Of a DNA stretch of 28,670 nucleotides, positions 20,501-28,527 are shown piece after piece. The stretch's first letter is position 1; every line of letters starts with the position of its first letter. The position numbers and the translations under genes were made by a program. The notes beneath the pieces were generated by a model, which made no database searches, was not told the origin of the DNA, and saw only the letters and a list, made by a program, of their open reading frames with translations. Source of the stretch: Bremia lactucae (taxonomy: Eukaryota; Oomycota; Peronosporomycetes; Peronosporales; Peronosporaceae); the NCBI RefSeq assembly GCF_004359215.1, contig NW_027152213.1:1449508-1478177 (forward strand). The letters are read 5' to 3'.

Positions 20501-20633
20501 GCAACGGGTCATGTTTAACAATGCCTTCACCTCGGGTCTTGAGGTATCGAAACTCTTTGCCCACGATGTGGCCCCAACGCAAGTTGTCAAGGTCAAGCGC
20601 GTTTCAAAGAAGAAGAAAAACCGCGAGGAGTAA
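14511..20633 (+). CDS. MIT-domain 1,3-beta-glucan synthase (FKS/callose synthase family, GT48), copy 2
   Basis: Single-exon paralog of the upstream gene, 2040 residues, same predicted role at the plasma membrane. The open frame reaches back to 14367 on a TTG, but the first ATG whose product aligns with copy 1 is 14511 (MLRSG). Visible parts: low-complexity Ser/Gly/Asn N-terminus, MIT-like helices (about 26-104, with CDEAMSLVNAGVAMQNASPP as in copy 1), FKS1_dom1 with LIWGEAAN (about 259), a Cys loop with the same ten cysteines, TM cluster, Lys-rich linker KKKKKTKKNK, catalytic loop with STPYYNE, CSCNKC, GEGKPENQNHAI, IDMNQDGYLEEALKM, NLSEDIFAGFN and VGKGRDVG, then C-terminal TM helices with KYRATGRGF and tail VKVKRVSKKKK. 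Unlike copy 1 it has a charged insertion with KKKKKK (about 189-194) before FKS1_dom1. The copies share long identical protein runs across the catalytic core. This is a recent-looking tandem duplication, both intact. Confidence 0.95.
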   Translation: MLRSGNTNGNGSEREGSSGSLMTEALELQRQMCDEAMSLVNAGVAMQNASPPNAIEAERKLTRAVDIMEQALSVRYRSVEEKDAADRLNNKMIRYVKMIKSQRAKNLVGSGLKGRNLIKHNILELERPPEVYTPVLELLNHSAQLGDICDTLKHVFGFQESSVLNQKEHLVLLLTNFKEQTGQDEDGPKKKKKKVPNTTETIDDYLRQRDPQLELDLATKGIARLHGRVFTNYKKWCKYLSQKPKFTTDPLVDVALFFLIWGEAANLRQMPECLCFLLHTMLPKVTSGAQEEPGLFLTNTISPMYSELRRDSDKKTSKGARAPHREIRNYDDFNEFFWTKKCLKYDYTNIGEAFANYDKKGRPKIVKKTFNETRSWTRAIISFRRIFFMNCALFLATLGFSINMVLLCPDSAIMYGEDIQPASGSRVLEILGKKYAAPPGALVENQDDTLSDTIETGTGAGNQCLYAKLATCLGVPFFTSASTTFGTLPQDFRELLRLVPFTKCVEKTVGRCKCYHDLIDGCFSGTGNADEISGEGSVASVVYDQRECAPAWLAQVKSVLNQEGDGLLNCDMCQIDITSLAQKPTRLMDLMQGLINTGRSDQGAMALLGGLAMIGLVCVCELQNRFFSGIGMGFVGRSMPVPMKTYCRYTCFWLVLYVVKLIFDYQFVIKTLVETTLLVYSAESSDYLQYSHFMLQITFHNLLYVLFLWIPAWMVFLYDAQIFYSVLSVIYGSFAGFNLRIGELRSFRILRLTFKSIPGVFNRKLVPNIAEEQAKKKKKTKKNKMDKDEMVMPVRRFERISMSQGSKPLTVKTQKYSSLLDHRDDEDVYSEMKTPNGTDEVMSMQSSRSSNIGSITGVSGAEFERTIPFAMAWNRCLTSLREADVISDRELNVLSYLIDSKDTVGRKLYPPAFLTAGKLDESIDIVLECSALYEKLKSDKKKKEKVLQKIETTMRERLTKDDLRVESILGSYKFSSQVLRILLGDEHKELDDCYNFIEEMASHQQILKGLKLDTLYHCRAAAAELMKSILEVPKKSTETSIKFQRSLYKVIDSVESVINCLKTVLTKQENLVQMLNDTPLKPNSFFFPGDSQHYASVQLQKIVNDEAALDIVSRAYQLLTVDNFDAEPRSEEGRRRLRFFANSLFMDMPEAKPIRKIRSLTVSTPYYNEIVMYSIKDLTAQNDDCVKLLYYLQTIYPFEWENLLERIVAKDMTEALKKNPEEVQLWASYRGQTLARTVRGMMYNAEAIRFLHWLEIGENEPMHQLSCSCNKCCKLNEMVDLKFNYVCTCQIYGKQKDEQKQQAQDIDFLLRKHLNLRVAYVDGPKKVKDAPPKFFSVLVRAQDEKIVEIYRVELPGDPIIGEGKPENQNHAIIFSRGELLQCIDMNQDGYLEEALKMPNLLSTMDRGTEKRPLTIIGFREHVFTGGVSNLASFMSIQELSFVSLGQRMLALFHVRQHYGHPDIFDKLFAMSCGGTAKASKGINLSEDIFAGFNSTLRGGRVSHEEFIQVGKGRDVGMQQLTLFEAKLSSGAGEAVISRDAMRMASRLDFFRLHSWFYGNLGWYFTQSLTVVGVYFFIYGKVYMALSGMDSYFLEKGGLGIAGTLNTSWAFQFGFLLVVPVIAVVGVEQGFRHGFTYLIWNVMTLGPIFFTFQMGTRMHYFDRTLIHGGAKYRATGRGFTIKHEKFAELFRFYAFSHFYRGVELFFLLLMFYAYGTFSWCNCSWRLDEDFYNNVEPTDLEWRSRCYDDHYQTCVLPTNQNYGIMSYSLWIIAATWMWAPFFFNPSGLDWDKVIEDYNDWQNWLRTTNDSADSWFGWWSNEQEYLEHTTRGARIITGIRKLRFILVAIGMYLNMMYNAYFERPNRVITTDDNMLTYALSGLVLVLFALLICCGYIASRVTKKMSMKQRKLRKMKFLLSCCCFVISLLSLAVLSVGNLFAIFTLLSLAVYWFMQMCILRLQYHHIVVRALARAYDRAVGWIVFGPIMIVSMFLPFISSFQQRVMFNNAFTSGLEVSKLFAHDVAPTQVVKVKRVSKKKKNREE

Positions 20634-20834
20634 AGCAAAGGTCATGGTGCTAGGTATTCTCGGAGGTTAGCTCGGGGAACAACTAGTCTAGCTATTTTAT
20701 AACTTCATAGAACAATACTCTTACCTTGTTCTCTGCCTTACTTTTGTGTCTTTAAGAGTCTGCTATGAAGAGAGAGGAATATAAAAAAACAAGTGTTGTT
20801 AGTATACTTTTATCGTCACGAACATTTCCTACGA
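20634..20834. other. Convergent 3' intergenic spacer
   Basis: Only 201 bp separate the stop of glucan synthase copy 2 (plus strand) from the stop of the PA-ankyrin-SAPS-PH gene (minus strand). Both polyadenylation regions must lie here or overlap. I see no further feature. Confidence 0.6.
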
Positions 20835-23800
20835 CTAATTTTGCATTCGTGTGAGATCCGGAGTCGAAACAACATGACGCATGCCCCCAAGGTCCGCAGA
20901 TCGAGTGTTTATCCCATTATGTGAATTCACAAGATTCTGTAGATTAAATGGAGCAACGCTTCTTGATGTCGTCGAAGGTACTCGATCTCGGTTCGCATCT
21001 ATTTTAAAGCGACCAAGAATTTCAGAAAATTTTTGCGTATCCGGTCGAAAACGTTTAAGATCCAAACGTCGTTGCGAATCGCCATTTGCATTGCATTTTC
21101 GAAACTCGGGATTGTCACGATTTTTAAGTTCCATTGTCGATCGCGATCGCATGGCTGGCATTGTGAGTTCTTGTAAAGGAGACAAGGCGTCAGCAGGTTG
21201 ATCCTTGTCGTCTCGTATCTCGGTAGTGTCGCTTTCGATGGATGTTAACGTATTGCTTCGGGGACGTCGCGCGCTTTCATCATCTTGCGAACATCGACTA
21301 CTTAAGTCACCTTTTGGAGCGCTTCCTATTAACAGTCCTCCGACATTGTTGAGCCCTACAGTGACCTCTTTAATCCGCATCACGTCAAATTCGTCAGCAT
21401 CGACTTCATTATCAATTTCAATGGCCATGGCGCTTTCAATATTGCCTCGCGACATTTGCGTCGTGAGACTCTGAATTGCGTCTTCAATTGCATGCATCCA
21501 CTGCTCTTGACGCCCCCATGTATCCGTAAGCACAATAAAATTCTTGTACCCCTTGGAAGAGAATTGAAGACCATGCGCACCACTGCCCGGACCCTCTGTG
21601 ACTCCAAAACTGTACCACTTTCGAACTGACGTGGGAATGATCCATTTCATTCGATTCGTCCAATTGGCACTCTGAAGGGTATCACAGTACCAGAGTTTAT
21701 CGCACACTTGACACAACCCGAAGAAGGTGATAGTAAAAGTGAGGGCATGAAACGGCATGGGGACAGGAAATTGAATAAAAGAGCTCACACGAGTGGGCTC
21801 AGGAATGGGGATATGGTCGTGAATTTTATCCTTCTTGTACATAAAACCCGTAATGAATTCATCCGTGTACGTGACTTTGCAGTAATGACTCGCAGCATCC
21901 GAGAAAATCGTCTCCAAGTAGCCGGTATACTCATCGACGTCAGCATTCGAGAGCGCTGTCCCAACATACTCAATTGCACTTTGTTTTAATTTCAAACATC
22001 CGTGGCACAACGGTGCATGACGCTGACCTAGAGGTAGCATTTCCAGACGGTTCTGCTCTGCGAGTACCTTTTCAAATTCCACCCACTTTTGATGCTGCGA
22101 TGTGAACTTTCGCACGACATCTTGACACGTGATTGTGGCTGATTCGCTCTTCCTGTTCGGGGTGCTTTATACGGCCAATAAAAAACAAACAATTAATTAA
22201 TTTCAGAGGATTACACAGCAGCGCTTGTTAAACGATCGACAACGTACTTTGTAAGAGTGAAAACACTATTCGCAATGGTCGTCATATGACCCTTATATTG
22301 CACATTCTCATCATACGCACGAATGACAAAGTCGAGAATATTGGCATCTTCAATAAAGAGGCTGTTGAGCAATGGAGACGACGGCAACCGCTTTTGATCT
22401 GGATCCATCAAGACAAAACGAATGACGTCCGTAAGGGTGTGGTGAAGCATACTGTTGTTTGGATGCGATCCGTAACACGCTAGCAAACACGGCATTAAGC
22501 CAAAATCTGCTAGCAATCGGTCAATGTCGCCACTTTGCAAAAACACACAGCGCTTTAGAAAGGTAATTATATGTAACAAAGCAGACCCCTTCGTGTTCAC
22601 AGCCTTAATGCTTCCCGGATTATGTAAAATGGACATGACACGAAGCGCAGGTACGTCAGATGTCACCACTGCCCGACATAATTTCACAATTGTTTCTATT
22701 CGGGGAATCAAAGCATTTATAACATATACATTGACCGTCTTCAAAAGACCTTCAACACCAGTTACATCGCGTTTTTTCTTGTGATAGCCCAGTGTGCCGA
22801 GCAACATCATGATGATAGACAAAGCACCACCTTCACGAATCACAAGCACCGTGCATCCATGTGTACATTGACGACAAACTTCTGCGAATCCTAAATCGAG
22901 CAATGTTCCAAACGAAACGTCCGTCGTATTGAGTAAATAAATTAGTAATGACTTTAACAATTCGTTGTGATGAAGCGGAAAGTGCTGATCAGTGATTAAC
23001 GGCAACGAGTGGTCAGTGTTCTCCACAAAAGTAGCAACATTGTTCATAATGTAGACCGAAGGTGGGTAAATGATATAGTTGATCAAGGAGCAAATATTTT
23101 CAACTGAGTCTCGCTGAAAAGCTGTTCCGACACCCCAGCCTAATGTTCGTTGCCATGAGTACAGGCGCGTAAACAAGCAAGCGAACATGCGACTCTTTTG
23201 CACATTAATCTGGCCAGTCTCTGACATATCGGAGTAAAGCAGCCACACAACAGTGTCACGAATGGAATCAAGTCCAATGTGGCAGACCAGCCAAGGCACG
23301 ACAAATGCTCCATCTTCAGCAAGAAACTGCCAGACGAGCTCTCCAAGATTTTGATTTACAATAAGGTGATTTACAACCTTGCAAAATAGTACCAGCAGCA
23401 CTTCATCGAGTGAATCGGCAGTACAAACAAAATTAAAGAGCACTTTCAAGTACCCGGACGAAGTCGTGATATCGTAAGCGTCCCCAGCGTTTGGTGTCCA
23501 GTCAGCTCCTCCTGGTCTGTAGCTTTTCTGGAATATCTTGGGCGAATACCACAGCGCAACTTCGCTACAGAAATGCTGAACAGTGTATTTACCGTAGTAA
23601 AGATCATTAGTAGGGTCTGATTCAGAAGACGTGACCGGCACCGTAAGCAAGCGAAAGACTTCATAGATAATTCGAGGCTGCTCGAGCCAAACACTCGACT
23701 TATGCTCTCGAATCATTTCACGGTACAAAATGTCAACCGACATGGAGTTATTCTTTGCAATCTGTAATAAATCTTGTAACGTTGAATCTGTCATAGCCAC

Positions 23801-25557
23801 CGTATCTTCAATTTTGCGCCGATGATTCTTCACCGATTCCTATTTAAAAAGTAAAGTTTATCAGATGTTTGATGAAAGTTCTTTGCGACATAAGAGTACT
23901 TACACTTTCTGCTTGCTCACGTAATAAATCTTCAATGTCAGTATGGCCAGCCAGGCGAGCCAAATGCTCTGCTGTCTTACCCTCGCGCTACAAGATTCAT
24001 CATGCGTTATAAGTACACGAACAAGCGTATAATGACAGCCATCACCTACATCCTTTGCGAGCAAATTCGCTCCTTCTTGGACAAGAATCGTAACACAGCC
24101 TAAATTTCCAGCGCGTGCAGCTTCCATTAAAGCAGTGGTTGAATTCGGCTGCACGAATCAACAGTGTGAATTAAAATTCTGCTCATTCCATGCTGCAAAT
24201 TTCAAAGTCCCGACCATTGACGTACACTTTGAGTTTCAAGGTCCGCACCGCCTCGTATCAATATCAAGCAGCATTTTTCGAGACCACCGCGTGCTGCAAT
24301 ATGAAGCGCCGTGGTACCACGATTCTATATCAATAGAACGTACAATACAAATTCACAATAATGATCAGCACACAGCCATTTCAATAGTAATTCATCCTTT
24401 ACTAACTCGATTTCGGGACAAATTGATTCTTGCTCCTTTCTTGATCAAGAGTCTCACGCAAATCAAATGACCATCTCGTACCGCAACCATCAACGCTGTC
24501 ATACCATGCACCTAACAATAAAAAAAGTCACTTTTGACATGCAAAACCAATCGCCTATACAATAGCCACTCCTCACATCTTCCAAGTCGAGACTCGCCCC
24601 AAACATCATCAAAGCTCGTGCTGCTTCCACATTACCAACCGAGCAAGCAACCATCAAAGGCGACACCCCCGTCGGCTATCCATTGCATACAAATTTATCC
24701 TCCATCAGTCATAGATGACCATCTATGAAACTACATTGACTTGTACCTTTTGCTCATCCATTTTCACGCCCACACTATGTAGAATTTCAATACAATCCAC
24801 ATGTCCATTCTCTGCCGCATCACACAACGCCACTGCCTTGGGTATATTCTATAGATCACAATTGAAAGAGCCATGAAGTGTGATGGAGACATTGTATATA
24901 CCAAAACCCTCGTACCTCAACGACACACCCCGTCGTATCGATGTCTAATAAATGCCTTAGCAATTCCACGTCCCCTGCACGTGCTGCTGTCTGGACACCA
25001 AAGTAGACGTCGTCAGACACGACATGCTTGCACGCGTGTTCTTTATAAAGCAATTCAATGGCGAGTCGCTCGGGTTTGTCTGCGATTAATTGATCGGCAT
25101 GGTACTTGGACAAGAGTACAATTGGAATTGACACAGCCTGACGACCTGATGAATGAAAGCCATCGAATAGCGATTGAATCGCGTGACGAGTGTCTGTGCG
25201 CTCGATAAAGACAATCCCCGTGACTCCTGCGGCCAGTAGACGCCGTACAATGTCTGGAAAATGAACACGCCCGCCACGTTCGACCACGGCAATGTTTCCG
25301 AGTAATTCAGCTTTGTTTACTAGCTCTCCATCGGCCTTCGGTGGATTGGTAAACACAGCATTTCCTGATACCACGCGCGGCACGCGGTCGTAACGATAGC
25401 TTGACGGCTCGGCAAAGTGGTAACTGCTTGCGGTCACGACGGCATGAAGAGGAGCGTCATGATCTTCTTCGATCTGTTGCTTGCAACTATGCTGCCAGCT
25501 GACAAAAGGCACGCCGTCGCCGCGCGAAGTGCTGGCCGTGGACTGCTCGTTGCCCAT
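20835..25557 (-). CDS. PA-ankyrin-SAPS-PH protein, putative PP6/Sit4 phosphatase scaffold (nine exons)
   Basis: Exons (minus strand): 25557-24916, 24848-24747, 24675-24577, 24511-24407, 24324-24226, 24148-24050, 23987-23904, 23839-22248, 22164-20835; 4152 coding bases, 1383 residues. ATG 25557 gives MGNEQS, an N-myristoylation pattern (Gly2, Ser6). PA-like domain about 60-170 (GNIAVVERGG.VHF, AAGVTGIVFIE, SIPIVLLS). Seven ankyrin repeats about 184-410 (GMTALMVAVRDGHL, GTTALHIAARGG, TTALMEAARAGNL, GKTAEHLARLAGH). SAPS-like domain about 430-985 (YLKVLFNFV, CHIGLDSIRDTVVWLL, GLMPCLLACYGSHPNNSMLH, KGHMTTIANS, then WVEFEKVLAEQN). PH-like region ends about 1174 with QEQWMHAIEDAIQSL. Ser-rich disordered tail. 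Known biology: SAPS proteins bind the PP6/Sit4 catalytic subunit, and animal PP6 also carries a separate ankyrin subunit. Alternative: an in-frame 117-nt intron at 21788-21672 could remove a hydrophobic stretch before the PH end. Confidence 0.82.
22165..22247 (-). other. Last intron, inside the SAPS-like domain
   Basis: The donor GTACGT (22247) and acceptor TATAAAG (22165) enclose 83 bp with a T-rich tract. Splicing joins AA + C (Asn) and keeps the frame; without it translation stops at 22211-22213. The joined product reads GHMTTIANS...W.EF...L.E.N. This resembles the conserved GHLTxIAN...W..F segment of SAPS proteins, which spans the junction. It argues that the two large open frames belong to one gene. 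Confidence 0.75.
23904..24848 (-). other. Six consecutive one-repeat ankyrin exons (exons 2-7)
   Basis: Exons of 102, 99, 105, 99, 99 and 84 nt each encode one ankyrin repeat, and all introns here are phase 0. Introns are 24915-24849, 24746-24676, 24576-24512, 24406-24325, 24225-24149, 24049-23988 and 23903-23840 (62-82 bp) with donors GTACGA, GTACAA, GTGAGG, GTTAGT, GTACGT, GTAGGT and GTAAGT, all ending in AG. The exon 4/5 junction gives NRNRG, two residues longer than a standard repeat, so that donor is least certain. Repeat 1 is at the end of exon 1. Confidence 0.85.
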
Positions 25558-25588
25558 GCGGGCGGTTTAACGTAATGGGTGAGTATCA

Positions 25589-25595
25589 AGAGTGA
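25589..25595 (-). promoter_or_regulatory. Oomycete initiator-like motif of the PA-ankyrin-SAPS-PH gene
   Basis: On the minus strand TCACTCT fits the initiator core TCAYTYY and lies 32-38 bp before ATG 25557, nearly the same spacing as for glucan synthase copy 2. Sequence match only. Confidence 0.35.
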
Positions 25596-25599
25596 TGGT

Positions 25600-26399
25600 C
25601 ACTGAAATCTTTGTATAGGTTACGAAGGACTTGGCAGCGAAATGTCGCGACTTAATGCGGAAACGACTAGACAATGACGCAAAAGGAATTGCAAGTTGAA
25701 GAGAACTACCAGTAACCTCTCGCCGCGGTGAACTTTTTACTGAATACCACGGGCTATGCTTAGCTCGGCAGTTGAAAAAAAATCGTGTGATTTAATGGGA
25801 AGCAACACGGCTTTCACTGCACACTACCGTATACAACAGCTGACTCTTTCTTAACACTGTGCATCACGCGAATGGGCTTAATCAAATGGGTAACTACTAG
25901 AATAAAGGAGCGATGTCTATCGGATCCATGGCATAATTCATTATCTGTCGAGCAAATTCGAGTTGGAGACGGCGTGAGCTCCCAATTTAAGAGCAGATAT
26001 TATGACAGGACCTTCGAAGATCTTTCAAATGAAAAATAAATATATATTTCTCTTCTACGTTTTAATTAGCCGGTCGCTTAGAAAAATGTATCATATGTAA
26101 ATTTAGCATTACTACAATATTTCTAATATAATCTAATAAAAATTTACCAGCTTCCAATAATTTTCATGATTTACTCACAATTTGCAGTGATGATTTAAAC
26201 TCGCGACATTATAACTGACAATCATGAAAACAATGGAGTTTAAATTCACCTACGGAATCCGCCCGACGCAGCCAAGTCGCAAATAATTATAAACTTGAAT
26301 CAAGGAAACGAAAAAAAAAAACATTTTTTGCATGGGGCAACTTTATTAATACATTTTGAAAAAATGCTTTCTTTGACTATTGCAGAGAATTAAGTTATA
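25600..26399. other. AT-rich intergenic region; nothing recognised
   Basis: No open frame with coding character and no RNA gene is seen. AT-rich runs (26040-26180, an A-run near 26310-26320) dominate. The proximal 200-300 bp should include the promoter of the minus-strand gene. Confidence 0.5.
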
Positions 26400-26402
26400 A
26401 TT

Positions 26403-26661
26403 TCTAGCTGCAATCAAAACTGCGAGGCTTCATCGCGAAACTGCTGCAAAGGTTATACGTGAAGCGAGAATACAATGGGTTATTAACGAATTGACGTCCG
26501 AGATGGACCTTAACGATAGCAATTTCACATGACAGCTGGGAGCCTCGTTCCCAGCTGATTGCTGACGTTGAGGACTTCGTCCGTCAGTATGACGAGTTTG
26601 CCTTGGTGCTCGACTCAACTAAATCGACAACCTATTCCTTTTCTCCACTATCAGAAAAATA
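26403..26661 (+). pseudogene. Coding-like relic of unknown family, split by a hairpin
   Basis: After an acceptor-like TATAATTTCTAG the plus strand reads LAAIKTARLHRETAAKV, then IREARIQWVINELTSEM, then a TGA. About 20 bp later a second frame reads SQLIADVEDFVRQYDEFALV, then LDSTKSTTYSFSPLSEK and a TAG. Both halves have protein-like, helix-forming composition. Between them is a 9-bp inverted repeat (26533-26541/26549-26557) that may be a small insertion. I do not recognise the family. It could be part of a retroelement or of a lost host gene. Confidence 0.3.
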
Positions 26662-27049
26662 GTTTTGCCAAATTTACCATGGAGCTGTAGGAGCATCCTA
26701 AGCGGCCATCTACAAGCGAGGGTGTTCCTAAAAATATCCATTCCATTAAAAGTGCCACACGATACGCGAGTCGACGCCAGTATGCGACCTCAGATTGTAG
26801 AAAACGGCAATTTTAATCGAGTTGAGTGATTGGATGCGTACTGCGTGCGTCGATGACGAGCAGCGAGGTAATTGGTAGCCGTAGTAAACAAGCACACAAA
26901 GTGCATATGAACCGAGCTTTTGCTGTGAGTAATACAGGGGTTGGCTTCGCTGTGAAACATTCACGATCGGTCATGTGAACATGCCAGCGCATCTGAGCGG
27001 CACACCAGCTGTGCATTTGGCAGTATCTTAAGAGGAGTAGCACATATTT
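26662..27049. other. Intergenic; nothing recognised
   Basis: Several 60-80-codon frames exist on the minus strand but show no domain, no shared codon pattern and no context. I treat them as chance. Confidence 0.4.
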
Positions 27050-27367
27050 ACTTTGAAGCTTAACTTCGTATATTCATTTACGTCTTTGTTTTGACTTTCT
27101 CGTTGTATGACAAGAGAAGAATTTTGAACATTACTATATAAAGTAATATCCTCCAAATATTATCTACCTTTTAGGTAATATATTAATTAACAACCTTTAA
27201 GCGTTAATTTCATGTAACGATACACCCCGTTACATCACCCCTCCCTTAAACGACAATCACTCTGACTGTCATTGGATGGAGTGGTCACTATATGACCACT
27301 TAATCTAAAAATGATGTTGATTGGTCAGAACCATCATTCTAAATTCTATCGTATGAAGAACAAATCC
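27050..27367 (+). mobile_element. LTR/leader-like segment of the right Gypsy element
   Basis: The region before the right gag contains a TATA-like ACTATATAAAG (27132-27142) and a 7-bp inverted repeat TGTAACG/CGTTACA (27213-27219/27228-27234). The latter resembles a CA-terminated LTR end followed by a leader. No second LTR is in the window, so the boundary is a guess. Confidence 0.3.
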
Positions 27368-28280
27368 ATGCGGGGTGCTGATAGTGCGGCGCCTTCGGCT
27401 GCGGTTCGTGCAGCCGCGGGTGACGCACTTACTACGGCAGACGGAACGTCGCCGTGGTATCTTCTTCTCGCGCAACACTAGATGCTGCGGGAGCACGTGG
27501 TGGTTCACCACGTGAATACGACCCCTCCTTGGAGGTCGACTACGAATGCGAGTCGGACGAAATGGCCGACTCGAGGAGAATAGAACAGTCGCCTGACAAA
27601 CGTCAGGCGGCTGACCATGAGCCTTCGAACGAGAGGGCTCATTCTAGTCGACGAGTTAATAGTCTTTTTGGTTCCGACGATAAGGATGATCCCTCAGCGC
27701 CCGTTCCGTCTCCCGTACGGTCACCTGCGCCTGTTTCTGTGCAATGTGATGACGATGGCGTAATCCATCGTAATAAAAGTTCTTGTGGTACCCCTGCTTC
27801 AGTGGGTACCACTCAGGAGATCGTGACACTATAATGTCTCGTCTTACCCCTGAGAAGAAGTCGTGGCTTTTGCCCGAACGGCTAATCAATAGCTTGTCTG
27901 GAGAGACTACTCCTCACAATAAATATCCCGTATTTATTGCAACAAAGCTACATGGCCTTGATCCCAGCGCGAAGAACTTTCGCGCTGAGGAAGAAATTAT
28001 CAAGATTCTTTCTTAAGCATCGATAATTTAGTGGCAGCCTAGAGCGCGTTCATTCGCAATGTCAAAGACATTGGACGCGAGGCCTGGCTTCAAAAACTTA
28101 ACGTGAATCGCGTTAAGTTTGAGAAACGAACTCCAACCGATGCAAAGTATAAATTGCATCGGTTGTCACATGAGGCTGGGCTTCCATGCCTCTCGTGATC
28201 CTTGTCCGTGTTGTGTAGACAACTCGAAGAGGGTAAAGGGGATGTCTATTCCCTTGTTTCGCCCTGGGGAAGGGCTCGCA
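27368..28280 (+). pseudogene. gag of the right Gypsy-like element, frameshifted, 5' part
   Basis: An ATG at 27368 starts MRGADSAAPSAAVRAA. Near 27450 the frame shifts to SSSRATLDAAGARGGSPREY, an acidic Ser-rich stretch ending at a stop at 27832-27834. The sequence carries on in another frame as LTPEKKSWLLPERLINSLSG and then, after 28016, in a third as SAFIRNVKDIGREAWLQKL, KYKLHRLSHEAGLPCLS and RQLEEGKGDVYSLVSPWGRA, with stops near 28038 and 28196. It looks like the N-terminal gag of an oomycete Gypsy element with several inactivating changes. It is broken at 28280 by the tatC insertion and resumes after it. Confidence 0.6.
28193..28280 (+). repeat. 88-bp direct repeat, left copy (gag sequence)
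   Basis: This is near-identical to 28528-28615, with two mismatches by eye (CCTT versus CCCT, and AAAGGGG versus AAAAGGG). It encodes the gag segment VLCRQLEEGKGDVYSLVSPW. It forms the left flank of the tatC fragment. Confidence 0.95.
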
Positions 28281-28527
28281 GGCTCTTGGCATTACAAAAT
28301 AAAAAACAAAAAAACTGCCTATATAGAATAATACGGGTGAAAAGGTTAAAATTAAAATGATTAGCCTTTTTTCACCAGCTAAAAGCCCCGGAGCAATAAA
28401 GGCATATAGCTGGCAGCAAATTACAGGAATTACAATGGCAAACGCCACAAAAATAGATAATTTTATATATGAAAAAAAAGCTTCGGCAAGACCTGTCCAA
28501 ATTATCATTAGCTGGAGAAAAAGGTAA
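28281..28527 (-). pseudogene. tatC: tatC fragment (twin-arginine translocase subunit), foreign insertion
   Basis: Minus-strand translation gives WTGLAEAFFSYIKLSIF, then IVIPVICCQLYAFIAPGLL, EKRLIIL, SPVLFYIGSFFVFYFVMP. This is the middle of TatC: the EAFF.YIKLS segment, a helix with P.I..Q.Y.FIAPGL, and FYIG..F.YF.VMP. About 80 of some 250 residues are present, covering roughly two or three of six TM helices. Intact TatC is the receptor core that exports folded proteins. About a quarter of codons end in G or C, which looks high for an oomycete mitochondrial gene and fits an AT-rich (perhaps alphaproteobacterial) donor better. Oomycete mitochondria do encode TatC, however, so a nuclear mitochondrial insert is not excluded. 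It interrupts the gag between two 88-bp direct repeats. Its only ATG frame runs into gag sequence, so it is non-functional. Confidence 0.8.

Noticed and set aside
14390..20582. Other-frame and antisense open frames within glucan synthase copy 2
   Set aside because: Same reason; the 2040-residue plus-strand frame explains the region.
21708..21788. A transmembrane helix in the C-terminal part of the SAPS-PH protein
   Set aside because: The hydrophobic run may be translated intron sequence (see the 117-nt candidate). A helix inside a PH-like domain is unlikely, so I did not annotate one.
20835..22115. A separate 426-codon gene starting at 22115
   Set aside because: The frame opens on GTG and continues upstream to a splice acceptor. 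The SAPS-like conserved segment spans the junction with exon 8.
22211..23833. A separate 540-codon gene ending at 22211
   Set aside because: It has no ATG at its start, an in-phase acceptor precedes it, and a phase-matched intron removes its stop and joins the rest of the SAPS-like domain. It is better read as exon 8 of the larger gene.
24135..24470. Plus-strand 111-codon frame
   Set aside because: It is antisense to ankyrin exons 4-6 and their introns.
28113..28508. A 131-codon TatC-like gene
   Set aside because: Only the first part is TatC. The remainder is antisense gag from the 88-bp repeat and beyond, so the frame is a chimera.
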